Source: Methanoculleus sediminis (GTDB taxonomy: Archaea; Halobacteriota; Methanomicrobia; Methanomicrobiales; Methanoculleaceae). Taken from it: DNA of 64,000 nt. The stretch is taken from contig NZ_JXOJ01000002.1 in assembly GCF_001017125.1 (NCBI RefSeq), forward strand, positions 683,017-747,016, written 5' to 3'. Of the stretch, positions 42,519 through 50,493 are shown one piece after another (positions within the stretch are counted from its first letter, which is position 1; each line of letters opens with the position of its first letter). Below the pieces are notes generated by a model. The model did not search any database and had not been told where the DNA came from. It was given only the letters and a program-made list of their open reading frames with translations. The position numbers and the translations under genes were made by a program.

Positions 42519-42577
42519 TCATACACGGCCATATCGGGTTTTGAACCGCCTCAAAAAAGATACAGAGTATCTTCCGA

Positions 42578-42952
42578 TCAGGGCGACGGTTCGAAGGAGG
42601 CGTCCTCGTCCTCCGGGCACCCCTCCTCCCGCCGGCGGCCGCACCCGACGATCCGGATCGTCTTCCCGTGCACCAGGGCGTCGGCGACCTTCGTCCGCGC
42701 CTCGTGCAGGTCGCGCCAGAGGGTCTTTCGGGAGACGCCGAGGGCGACGGCGGCCTCCTCCTGCTCGAGCCCCTGGAGGTCGACGAGCCGCAGGGCTTCC
42801 ACCTCCTCGGGGAGGACGACGACGAACTCGTCGGGCCCCCCGCAGAGCGGTCCGAAACACCGGAACGCTCCCTGGTCCCCGATCATCCGGCGAACACGGG
42901 GCCGGCCCCGCTGGCGGCGGCCACGCCCCTCGCCGGGTTCTCTCTCGTTCAT
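42578..42952 (-). CDS. DUF134 (UPF0251) DNA-binding-like protein
   Basis: A 124-residue protein: RGRPRVRRMIG at the start, then FGPLCGGPDEFVVVLPEEVEALRLVDLQGLEQEEAAVALGVSRKTLWRDLHEARTKVADAL (quoted in part, residues about 33-92), an HTH of the sigma-70 region-4 type. The C-terminal tail has RIVGCGRRREEGCPEDED with cysteines. DUF134 genes are often next to DUF5320 and dinitrogenase-cofactor-type genes, and that pattern partly holds here with the DUF5320 gene directly upstream. Confidence 0.85.
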   Translation of the reverse strand: MNEREPGEGRGRRQRGRPRVRRMIGDQGAFRCFGPLCGGPDEFVVVLPEEVEALRLVDLQGLEQEEAAVALGVSRKTLWRDLHEARTKVADALVHGKTIRIVGCGRRREEGCPEDEDASFEPSP

Positions 42953-43018
42953 GCTACCGATCTCCTGAAGTAGAGATCGGTCTCCCGTGCAGATAGTGCC
43001 TTCGCTCCGGGTCGGCGG

Positions 43019-43219
43019 CTACCACCGGCCGCGTGCCCGGCCGCCGCGGCCAAAACCGCGGCCGCACCCCCACGGGATGCCGCCCCGGCCGATGCCGCGA
43101 AGCACCGGCGCGGAACCTTCTTCTGGTGTCCCCGCTACAGGGGGCGAGACGCACCGCCCCCGGCGGCCGCCCGTCATCGGGCCACGGCCGGCCGGGCCGG
43201 TTCCATCAAATCCTGGCAT
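43019..43219 (-). CDS. DUF5320 Gly/Arg-rich small protein
   Basis: A 66-residue protein beginning MPGFDGTGPAGRGPMTGGRR, the diagnostic DUF5320 start, followed by GRCVSPPVAGTPEE and a Gly/Arg-rich tail with a single Cys (WGCGRGFGRGG). The family is small, common in methanogens and sulfate reducers, and found with dinitrogenase-cofactor proteins; function is unknown. It lies 66 bp upstream of the DUF134 gene, probably in the same transcript. Confidence 0.8.
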   Translation of the reverse strand: MPGFDGTGPAGRGPMTGGRRGRCVSPPVAGTPEEGSAPVLRGIGRGGIPWGCGRGFGRGGRARGRW

Positions 43220-43345
43220 GGTTGTATCACCTCAATTATTACACATATGAGTAAAAATATGTAAAAATATCCAATGGGGCATATCCGGTGTTCCGGGCTG
43301 TGGCGGTCTAGTTGTGGTCTAGCTGATTGTGACTCCGCCTGATCA

Positions 43346-43497
43346 GGCGACGTCATAACCACCCGGACCACTGCGCTTACCCACCCTGAACGCCGCATAT
43401 ACAGCCGTTCCGCATCGATCTACTACACCTCTCGAGCCCCGGTGGTCCGGCTAAAACCCTCGCCTATCCACGGCGACGTCGTAACCACCCGGACCAC
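43346..43497. repeat. Pair of 26-bp direct repeats with an inverted partial copy
   Basis: GGCGACGTCATAACCACCCG and the next bases (43346-43371) recur at 43472-43497 with one mismatch, 126 bp apart. An inverted partial copy (GGTGGTCCGG, 43441-43450) lies between. The pair is in the 328-bp gap between DUF5320 and the SulP gene, ending 50 bp before the SulP start, so regulator binding sites are possible. It is not a CRISPR: only two units and no regular spacers. Confidence 0.6.
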
Positions 43498-43547
43498 AGT
43501 ATCCCGGCAGGGCAACCTATATCCCGCACCCCGCACCCTCACCGAGC

Positions 43548-45197
43548 ATGCCCGCCGGTGAGACGAACTGGAGGAGAAGCCTCCCGGCCGACCTCGTCGC
43601 CGGGGCGACCACCGCCCTCGTCGGCATCCCGCAGGGGATGGGGTTCGCCCTCGTCGCCGGGGTCAACCCCGTCTACGGCCTCTACACCGCCGCGTTCTCG
43701 ACGGCGATCGGGGCGTTCCTCACCGGCTCCACCTACCTCAAGGTGATGCTCTCGAACGTCCTCGCGGTCTCGATCTTCTCGGTCCTCGCCCCCGTCCCCG
43801 AGGCCGACGTCCCGGCCACCCTTTTCATCCTGACGCTCCTCGTCGGGATCTTCCAGCTCGGGTTCGGGCTTCTTCGGGCAGGCAGCCTGACCCGGTTCGT
43901 ATCGAACGCCGTTCTCACCGGCTTCGTCACGGGAGCAGCGCTCCTCATCGTCCTCGGCCAGCTCGGGAACCTCACCGGCTACCGGCTCCCGCGGGAAGCG
44001 ATCCAGATCCTCGCCATCCCCGACCTGCTTCTCCACGCGGGAGAGATCCAGCCGCAGGCGCTCTTCGTCGGCCTCCTCACCATCGCTCTCGCCCTCGTCT
44101 TCCAGCGGGTGCCGCGCCTCAGCTCCGTCTCGCTCCTCCTCCCGGTCATCATCGCGGCCCTCATTGTCCGGACCGCATTCCCGGGGGTCGCGCTCGTCGG
44201 CGATATCGCCGCCATCCCCGCCGGCCTCCCGGCCCCCGTTGTCCCCGACATCACCCTCGTGCCCGGGCTCCTCGTCCCGGCGCTCGCCCTCGCCATCATC
44301 GGGCTCGTGATGGCCGTCGGGGTCACGGAGACGATCCCCGAGCCGGACGGCAGCATCGCCGACGTGAACCGGGACTTCTCCGGGCAGGGGATCACGAACA
44401 TCCTCACGAGTTTCCTCCAGTGCGCCCCGTCGGCCGGCTCCCTCTCCGCGACGGCGCTCAACGTCGCCGCGGGGGCAGAGACGCGGGCGGCAAACCTCAT
44501 CTCGGGCGCCCTCGTCGGAGCGGTCATCGTCGTCGCGGGATCGCTCGCGGAACAGATCCCGCTCCCGGCTCTCGCCGGGATCCTGATCCTCATCGGGGCC
44601 GAGCTCATGAACCAGCCCCACGTGATCGCCTGCATCTGGAGATATTCCCGCCCCGGGCGCTGGGCGATGCTCGCCACGTTCATCTCCACCCAGGTCCTCC
44701 CGCTCCAGTACAGCATCTACATCGGCGTCCTCCTCTCGCTTGCCATTTACCTGGTCACCTCCACCCGGGAGGCGACCGTGGTCCGCCTCGCCCCGGTCGA
44801 GGGGGGGATGTTCCGGGAAGAACCGGCGCCCGAACGACTTTTGGACGACAGCATCACCGTCCTCTCGGTCTCCGGGAGTGTCTACTTCGCCACCCTCCGT
44901 GCCATCGAGCGGTCGCTCCCGTCCCCGGGAGGGGCAGAGAGCGCCGTCGTCATCCTTGCCCTCCCCCGAAGGGTCGAGGCAGGAACCGGGCTCTTTCGGA
45001 TGCTGACACGCTACGCCCGGAAGGTCACGGCCGGTGGGAACCGGCTCATCCTCGCCGAAGTCAATCCCCGGCTCCTTGCAGGACTTGAAGAGGGGGGCGT
45101 CGTCGAGGCCATCGGCCCCGGGAACATCTTCCCCGCGACACCGGTCATCGGCGAGTCGCTTCGGGCCGCTATCCGGGCGGCGAAGGCCGGAACGTGA
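43548..45197 (+). CDS. SulP-family anion transporter
   Basis: A 549-residue SLC26/SulP transporter with about 11-12 membrane segments. ADLVAGATTALVGIPQGMGFALVAGVNPVYGLYTA (about 14-48) is the family signature; GRIQAPSAG-like TSFLQCAPSAGSLSATALN lies before the core helices. A C-terminal region of about 110 residues (from RLAPVEGGMFREE) is a short STAS-like domain. Such proteins import sulfate, molybdate-like or bicarbonate anions; the substrate is unknown. ATG 43548 (MPAGETNWRRSL) has a run of GC-rich bases upstream. Confidence 0.87.
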   Translation: MPAGETNWRRSLPADLVAGATTALVGIPQGMGFALVAGVNPVYGLYTAAFSTAIGAFLTGSTYLKVMLSNVLAVSIFSVLAPVPEADVPATLFILTLLVGIFQLGFGLLRAGSLTRFVSNAVLTGFVTGAALLIVLGQLGNLTGYRLPREAIQILAIPDLLLHAGEIQPQALFVGLLTIALALVFQRVPRLSSVSLLLPVIIAALIVRTAFPGVALVGDIAAIPAGLPAPVVPDITLVPGLLVPALALAIIGLVMAVGVTETIPEPDGSIADVNRDFSGQGITNILTSFLQCAPSAGSLSATALNVAAGAETRAANLISGALVGAVIVVAGSLAEQIPLPALAGILILIGAELMNQPHVIACIWRYSRPGRWAMLATFISTQVLPLQYSIYIGVLLSLAIYLVTSTREATVVRLAPVEGGMFREEPAPERLLDDSITVLSVSGSVYFATLRAIERSLPSPGGAESAVVILALPRRVEAGTGLFRMLTRYARKVTAGGNRLILAEVNPRLLAGLEEGGVVEAIGPGNIFPATPVIGESLRAAIRAAKAGT

Positions 45198-45245
45198 TAA
45201 CCCCGCCGGAAAACTCTTTCTCTGTGGAGCGCCCATACCGTTCCT

Positions 45246-46271
45246 GTGAACATCGCCGGGAACCTCCCTCCCCCTGCCCGGATCGCGATCGTCGGGGCGG
45301 CGGTCGTCATCGTGCTCGCGGGGATACGGGTGGCCACACCGATCCTCGGCCCGCTCCTCGTCGCCGCCTTCTTCGCCATGATCACTGCCCCCGCCATGAA
45401 ATGGTTGACCCGGCGGAGAGTTCCCCCGCTCCTCGCCGCCGCAACGGTGGTCGCGGGGCTGATCGGGATCTTCGCCGGAATGATCATCTTCCTCGGTGCG
45501 GCCTTTACCGGGTTTATCCGAACTCTTCCGCAGTATCAGGCGAGTCTCGAAGCCCATGCTGCCGTCCTCGCCGATTACGGCATAGATATCGGCAGGTTCA
45601 CGATATGGGACTACATCGACCAGGGGTTCATCCTCCAGCAGGCGACCGAACTTGCCCGGCAGATCGGGAACATCGCCGTCGATGCCTTCCTCGTCTTCGT
45701 CGGAATCGGGTTCCTTCTCCTGGAGGCACCCCGTCTTGCGGCCGTTCTCGCGCGCCACCTGGGATCGGAGAGCGCCCCCTACCGGCACCTATCCCAATCG
45801 GGCAAGATCCTGATCGACTACGTGGTGGTCAGGACGAAGGTGAACCTGATCACCGGCGTCGGTACCGGACTCTTTCTCACCCTCCTCGGGGTCGACTTCG
45901 CGGTGCTCTGGGGGTTCATCGCCTTCGTCCTGAGTTACGTCCCCTACATAGGCCTCGTCGTGGCCGCGATCCCGCCCACCCTCCTTGCTTTCATCGAGTT
46001 CGGGCCGGCCGGAGCCGTTGCCGTCATCGCTGCCGTCGCCCTCATCGACGCCGCTGCAGAAAACCTCGTCCTCCCCCGGATGGCCGGGCGGGAACTCAAC
46101 CTCTCCCCGTTCGTCGTCCTCTTCTCCGTCATCTTCTGGGGTTTCATCCTCGGTGCGGTCGGGATCTTCCTCGCCATACCGCTGACGATCGCGGTGAAAC
46201 TCTTCCTCGAGAGCTGGGAAGAGACCCGGTGGATCGGGGAGATGATGGGCAACGGAGACCGGGAGGGGTAG
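45246..46271 (+). CDS. AI-2E family membrane protein (UPF0118/TqsA-like)
   Basis: A 341-residue membrane protein with about eight helices. LLVAAFFAMITAPAMKWLTRR, VRTKVNLITGVGTGLFLTLLGVDFAVLWGFIAFVLSYVPYIG (in part) and the C-terminal block FVVLFSVIFWGFILGAVGIFLAIPLTI are the family signatures. Family members export small molecules or Na+; the AI-2 role does not apply to most. It starts GTG 45246, 48 bp after the SulP stop. Confidence 0.87.
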   Translation: MNIAGNLPPPARIAIVGAAVVIVLAGIRVATPILGPLLVAAFFAMITAPAMKWLTRRRVPPLLAAATVVAGLIGIFAGMIIFLGAAFTGFIRTLPQYQASLEAHAAVLADYGIDIGRFTIWDYIDQGFILQQATELARQIGNIAVDAFLVFVGIGFLLLEAPRLAAVLARHLGSESAPYRHLSQSGKILIDYVVVRTKVNLITGVGTGLFLTLLGVDFAVLWGFIAFVLSYVPYIGLVVAAIPPTLLAFIEFGPAGAVAVIAAVALIDAAAENLVLPRMAGRELNLSPFVVLFSVIFWGFILGAVGIFLAIPLTIAVKLFLESWEETRWIGEMMGNGDREG

Positions 46272-46315
46272 CGGCGGCACAAGATGTTTACGAGACGACG
46301 ACCAACCCGTGATCC

Positions 46316-46930
46316 ATGAAGAGACCAGCCGGGCTCTACCTCGCCTACCTCTTCCAGTTCCTCATCGCCGCGAACGTCCTCCTCGCGCTCTCGCTCGGCG
46401 AATACTCGCAGGTCTTCGGCGGCGTCGTCGCGTTCTGCCTGACCCTGGTTCCCGCCGTCGTCACCCACAGGTGGAACATCACGCTCCCCTGGCAGGTCAA
46501 CCTCCTCATCGTTCTCTCGCTCTACCTCCACATCGCCGGCGAGATCCGGGGGTTCTACATGCTCTACTATCCCTACTACGACAAAATCGCCCACCTCATC
46601 TCCGGGATAACCGTCTCGGTGCTCGCTTTCGTCATCGTCCTGCTGCTCGACCGGTTCAGCAGGTTGAACCTCTCCCGGTGGATGATCGTCGGGTTCGTCG
46701 TCATCGCCGCGATGGCAATGGAAGGGTTCTGGGAGATCTACGAATGGCTCTTCGACACCTTCCTCGGGACGAACCTCCAGCACGGGCTCGACGACACCAT
46801 GCTCGATATGATCTTCGTCCTCATCGGCGCGATCGTCGTCGCACTCGCCGGGAACCGTTACCTCTCACGGTTCTCGAAAGAGGAGATCACCGGCAGACTG
46901 GTGATCCCGAAAGAGCCCCGGGCCGAATGA
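46316..46930 (+). CDS. YjdF/DUF2238-like integral membrane protein (paralogue)
   Basis: A 204-residue protein with about six helices, paralogous to the one at 12301-12966. Shared blocks are LPWQVNLL, PYYDKIAHLISGITVSVLAF, WEIYEWLFDTFLGTNLQHGLDDTMLDMIFVLIGAIV (in part). Function unknown. The start ATG 46316 lies 44 bp after the AI-2E gene stop and 42 bp before the end of the next gap; the four genes from SulP to SpoIIAA run in one direction. Confidence 0.72.
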   Translation: MKRPAGLYLAYLFQFLIAANVLLALSLGEYSQVFGGVVAFCLTLVPAVVTHRWNITLPWQVNLLIVLSLYLHIAGEIRGFYMLYYPYYDKIAHLISGITVSVLAFVIVLLLDRFSRLNLSRWMIVGFVVIAAMAMEGFWEIYEWLFDTFLGTNLQHGLDDTMLDMIFVLIGAIVVALAGNRYLSRFSKEEITGRLVIPKEPRAE

Positions 46931-46972
46931 CGGCCGGAACCTTTTTCTGATCCGCCCCGGAGAGGGGGCGCC

Positions 46973-47365
46973 ATGCTCGAAGGGATGGCAACAGGTGCGG
47001 GAAACGTCGTCGGGTTCCGGTTCGACGGCGAGATGACGGCCGGAGATTACGACGGGACACTGATCCCGGCGCTCGAGGAAGCGGAGCGAAGCCACACGGT
47101 TCTCCGGATACTTTTTCATATCGTGAACTTCCACGGCTGGAAGCCGCACGGCTACTGGGAGAGGCTCAAGGACTGGTCGGGGATGGAGAAGGTCGACCGG
47201 ATCGCGATCGTCGGCGGGGAGAAGTGGGAAGAGTGGATGAACCACCTGCCGGGACTCTTCACGGGCTTTACGGGTATCGACGTCCGCTATTTCACCGAAG
47301 GCCATCTGGACGCCGCCATCGGCTGGCTGCGGGAGCCGATACCCGCCGAACCGGAGATGAGATAG
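46973..47365 (+). CDS. SpoIIAA-like (STAS-fold) protein, copy 1
   Basis: A 130-residue soluble protein. VVGFRFDGEMTAGDYDGTLIPALEEAERSH, ILFHIVNFHGWKPHGYWERLKDWSGMEKVDRIAIVGGEKWEEWM (in part) and GIDVRYFTEGHLDAAIGWL match the SpoIIAA-like family (DUF3478), a STAS-related fold that may bind lipids or hydrophobic ligands. A paralogue lies at 50064-50459. Despite the name, no sigma factor is involved in archaea. Confidence 0.8.
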   Translation: MLEGMATGAGNVVGFRFDGEMTAGDYDGTLIPALEEAERSHTVLRILFHIVNFHGWKPHGYWERLKDWSGMEKVDRIAIVGGEKWEEWMNHLPGLFTGFTGIDVRYFTEGHLDAAIGWLREPIPAEPEMR

Positions 47366-47445
47366 GTGCCGGTCCGGCCCGTTCCCGGAGAAGAGGCAAC
47401 CCTTTTTCATCCCGGGACACCTACCGATGATCAGACAGAAACCCC

Positions 47446-48312
47446 ATGCAGTACTATAAAGACATCGTATTTCAGAAACCCCTGCCTGAAGAGATCCGGC
47501 GTCTCGGGCTGCTCCCGGCGGACCTTCACTTCCATACCCGGCACTCCGACTCCGCCACCCGCGTGCGGGACGCACTGAAACTCGCGGCACGGCGGGGGAT
47601 CGGGCTTGCGATCACCGACCACAACCAGGTCGGCGGCGTCTCCGAGGCAGAGCGGCTGGGGATTCGGGTCCCCCTCGTCCCCGGGATCGAGGTCAGCGCC
47701 AACGACGGCCCGCACATCCTGCTCTACTTTTACTCGGCGTCCGATCTGCGGGACTTCTACCGGCGCCACGTCGAGAGGAATCGGAGAAACGGCCCGTTCA
47801 CCGCGATACGTCTCGATACTTCCGAGATCCTCGACCGCCGGGAGGGCTACGCCTGCATCGCCGCCGAGGCGCACCCCTGCGGCTACGCCTTCCTGAACCG
47901 CGGGGTCGAGCGGTGCGTCGCCGGTGAGTGCATCGGCGAAGAAGTCTTCTCCCGCCTGGACGGCCTCGAGGTGATCTGCGGCGGGATGGCCCGGTCCCAC
48001 AACCTGAAGGCGGCCGGGCTCGCCGCCACCCACGGTCTCGGGCGGACCGGCGGAACCGACGGCCACCTCCTCTACGAACTCGGGGGGGTCGTCACCTGCG
48101 CCGAGGCCGATACCGTTGAAGAGTTCCTGGACGCAATCCGGGCAAAAAAGACCGTCATCATCGGGCGCGAGCGGCCGCTCTACGAGAAGGCGGTGATGGG
48201 GACCGCGGTCCTCCCGCACCACCTCCCCTACACCGTCCCCATCCTCCAGGCCCGCTGGGAGCAGGGCCTCCCCCGGATCAGGAAGTTCGTCGAGGGGCGG
48301 CTGAACCGGTGA
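47446..48312 (+). CDS. PHP-domain metal-dependent phosphoesterase
   Basis: A 288-residue PHP protein. The metal ligands are visible: DLHFHTRHSDSATR (HxH and Asp), AITDHNQVGG, GIEVSANDGPHILLY (Glu), and a terminal GGTDGHLLYELG (Asp-x-His). The PHP fold hydrolyses phosphoesters (histidinol phosphatase or DNA polymerase associated); the substrate is not given by context. ATG 47446 (MQYYKDIVFQKP) fits the family start. It converges on the cardiolipin synthase gene. Confidence 0.85.
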   Translation: MQYYKDIVFQKPLPEEIRRLGLLPADLHFHTRHSDSATRVRDALKLAARRGIGLAITDHNQVGGVSEAERLGIRVPLVPGIEVSANDGPHILLYFYSASDLRDFYRRHVERNRRNGPFTAIRLDTSEILDRREGYACIAAEAHPCGYAFLNRGVERCVAGECIGEEVFSRLDGLEVICGGMARSHNLKAAGLAATHGLGRTGGTDGHLLYELGGVVTCAEADTVEEFLDAIRAKKTVIIGRERPLYEKAVMGTAVLPHHLPYTVPILQARWEQGLPRIRKFVEGRLNR

Positions 48313-48401
48313 GAAGGCCGGCACTTCGCGGGGTTTTTTGAGGCGGCGGAGCGCGAGAGGCTTTAGGCTTCGTGTGAGTTAATGGGGTATGGTGGAAAAG
48401 G

Positions 48402-48475
48402 CCTCACGCGAAGGCGCGAAGGAGACTGTCACCAACAGTCGACCGGACTTCGCGTTCTTCGCGGCTTCGCGTGAG
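48402..48475. repeat. CG-rich dispersed inverted repeat, copy 3
   Basis: Left arm CCTCACGCGAAGGCGCGAAG (48402-48421), right arm CTTCGCGTTCTTCGCGGCTT onward (48448-48475), with a small inner hairpin GACTG/CAGTC at 48424-48440. This is the tightest copy of the family. It lies in the 191-bp gap between the convergent PHP and cardiolipin synthase genes, so a terminator role is possible. Confidence 0.7.
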
Positions 48476-48503
48476 AATATCAGGAAGTGGTAGTGATACG
48501 GTC

Positions 48504-49937
48504 TCACCCGAGCGGCGAGAAGAGGCGCGAGACCGACTCCTTCACCCGGACGCCGAGAGGGCGCGCCAGGTAGGTCTCCGGCGTGATCTCGGTGCAGATG
48601 GCGAGATCCTCCTCGAACGCCCGCACAAGATCCGCCCCGACGCCCGCGTCGTAGAAGAACGCGTTCGCCTCGAAGTTCAGCCGGAAACTCCGGACGTCCC
48701 AGTTCGCGCTCCCGACCGAACCCGCCTTCCCGTCGACGACGATCGTCTTCGCGTGGAGAAAACCCCCGTCGTAGGTGTAGGCCCGCACCCCGGCATCCAG
48801 CAGATCGCCGATGAACGAGAGGGTCGCCCAGTAGACGAACGGGTGATCGGGCTTGCAGGGGATCATGATCCGGACGTCGACCCCGGAGAGCGCCGCAAGC
48901 CGCAGGGCGTCGGCGACGCTCTCGTCCGGTATGAAGTAAGGCGTCTGGATGGAGATCGATTCCCGGGCGGAGTTGATCAGTTTGAGGTAGCCCTCCTTTA
49001 TCGGGTTCCACCGGGTATCCGGGCCGCCGGAGACGATCTGGATGGGCGTCGTGCCGGGAGTGCTCTCCCGGGGAAAGTAGCAGGTCTCGAGGCCCGGATA
49101 CTCGCCGGTCACGTAGTGCCAGTCGAGGAAGAACCGGAACTGGAGCATCCGGACGGCTTCTCCCGTGATCCGGACGGCGGTATCGCGCCAGCGGCCGAGC
49201 GGCCCCTTCCCGAGATAATCGTCCCCGATGTTGAACCCGCCGATGAACCCTACCGCCCCGTCGATGACGGCGATCTTTCGGTGATTGCGGTAGTTTATCC
49301 GGTAAATCGAGGGGAAGAAGACGCCGAGCTTCCCGCCCGCGTCCGTCAGTTCGGAGAACGCCTTCCGCGACCCGCCCCCGGCCCGGGAGCCCATTGCATC
49401 GAAGAGGAGACGGACCTCGACGCCCTGGCGTGCCTTCTCTGCAAGGGCGCGGACGACCGCACGCCCGAGTTCGTCGTCGTTGATGACGAAGTACTCCAGG
49501 TGGATGCTATGACATGCTCCCCGGATCGCGGCAAAGAGCGCGTCGAACTTATCCTCGCCCCGGGTATAGACGTCGACCCGGTTCCCCTCGGTCAGGTAGG
49601 CCCGGTTGTTCTGGAGGAGGAGGAAGATCGCGTCGCGGTACTCCTCCGCTTCCGGGGTGGCGAACCGGTGATGGTTGCTGGCGAGCGCCCGGTGCTGCTC
49701 TTCGAAAGTCTCCTGAAGAAAACAGCGGTCCTCATGCTCCTTGACGACGAACATCCTCTGCCGGGTATAGTTCTGGCCGAAGAACACATAGAGTGCGAAT
49801 CCGACGGGAGGCAGCAGGAAGAGAACGATCAGCCATGCCGTCGTCGCCGTCGGGTTCCTCCGCTCGAAGAAGACTATCGTGACGGCGAAGACGACGTTGA
49901 GCGCCAGGATGACCCCTATCGAGAGCAGCAGTTCCAC
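48504..49937 (-). CDS. cls: Cardiolipin synthase (phospholipase D family)
   Basis: A membrane enzyme of about 477 residues. The first 60 residues hold two helices (LLLSIGVILALNVVFAVTIVFFERR and TAWLIVLFLLPPVGFALYVFFGQ), then two HKD motifs: NHRKIAVIDG and LHAKTIVVDG, each with the GG/GSAN trailing block. It joins archaeal polar lipids into cardiolipin-like dimers. GTG 49937 (VELLLSIG) is chosen: a TATA box at 49990-49999 puts transcription start near 49968, downstream of the longer start at 50015. Confidence 0.88.
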   Translation of the reverse strand: MELLLSIGVILALNVVFAVTIVFFERRNPTATTAWLIVLFLLPPVGFALYVFFGQNYTRQRMFVVKEHEDRCFLQETFEEQHRALASNHHRFATPEAEEYRDAIFLLLQNNRAYLTEGNRVDVYTRGEDKFDALFAAIRGACHSIHLEYFVINDDELGRAVVRALAEKARQGVEVRLLFDAMGSRAGGGSRKAFSELTDAGGKLGVFFPSIYRINYRNHRKIAVIDGAVGFIGGFNIGDDYLGKGPLGRWRDTAVRITGEAVRMLQFRFFLDWHYVTGEYPGLETCYFPRESTPGTTPIQIVSGGPDTRWNPIKEGYLKLINSARESISIQTPYFIPDESVADALRLAALSGVDVRIMIPCKPDHPFVYWATLSFIGDLLDAGVRAYTYDGGFLHAKTIVVDGKAGSVGSANWDVRSFRLNFEANAFFYDAGVGADLVRAFEEDLAICTEITPETYLARPLGVRVKESVSRLFSPLG

Positions 49938-49989
49938 TCGAGAGACCCCCTGCCGGAACAGGGCGTTCCCGTCTATCTCCCCGCAGGGG

Positions 49990-49999
49990 TATATACATA
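49990..49999 (-). promoter_or_regulatory. TATA box for cls
   Basis: Read on the minus strand as TATGTATATA, about 55 nt upstream of GTG 49937. It decides the start: the alternative ATG at 50015 would lie upstream of the predicted transcript start. Confidence 0.45.
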
Positions 50000-50063
50000 C
50001 CCGCCGGGATATCACCGGCGGTCAGCCATACCTTTTTTTCTTCAGAGGGCTATAGGGGCACCC

Positions 50064-50459
50064 ATGCTTGACCGGATGAAGGAAAGTACGGGAAGTGTCC
50101 TCGGGTTCCGGTTCGACGGAAAGTTGAGCGAGAGCGATTGCGCCACCGTCCTGATCCCGGAACTGGAACGAGCAATGAGCGAGAATCGAAACGTCCGGAT
50201 CCTCTTAAAGATCGAGGGGTTCCGCAGCTGGAGGCCGGGGGAGGGCTGGGAGGCTTTCAAACAGTGGCCGGGGCTGGAGAGAGTCGACCGAATTGCCGTC
50301 GTCGGTGGAGAGCGGTGGCGGGAATGGATGAACCGCCTGCCGGGGCTCTTTGTCGGCTTTGACGGGGTCGACGTGCGCTACTTCCCGGAGAGCCGCCTCC
50401 GGGACGCCTGGGGCTGGCTTCGCGAAGGGCTCGTGGTCACGGCGCCGCGGGCGGCGTGA
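50064..50459 (+). CDS. SpoIIAA-like (STAS-fold) protein, copy 2
   Basis: A 131-residue paralogue of 46973-47365. VLGFRFDGKLSESDCATVLIPELERAMSENRN, ILLKIEGFRSWRPGEGWEAFKQWPGLERVDRIAVVGGERWREWM (in part) and VDVRYFPESRLRDAWGWLREG follow the same order of blocks. It is divergent from cls; the two copies bracket the PHP and cls genes. The ATG at 50064 is preceded by AGGGGCACCC. Confidence 0.8.
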   Translation: MLDRMKESTGSVLGFRFDGKLSESDCATVLIPELERAMSENRNVRILLKIEGFRSWRPGEGWEAFKQWPGLERVDRIAVVGGERWREWMNRLPGLFVGFDGVDVRYFPESRLRDAWGWLREGLVVTAPRAA

Positions 50460-50463
50460 AACG

Positions 50464-50472
50464 CCTATATAC
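50464..50472 (+). promoter_or_regulatory. TATA box for the zinc-ribbon methyltransferase gene
   Basis: CTATATACC lies about 25 nt before ATG 50494, predicting a leaderless transcript; the box lies just after the stop of the SpoIIAA-like gene. Confidence 0.5.
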
Positions 50473-50493
50473 CGTGGGCTCCAACGCATCGAT

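Noticed and set aside
43346-43497. Possible CRISPR array
   Set aside because: Only two repeat units and an inverted partial copy, with no regular spacers and no cas genes.
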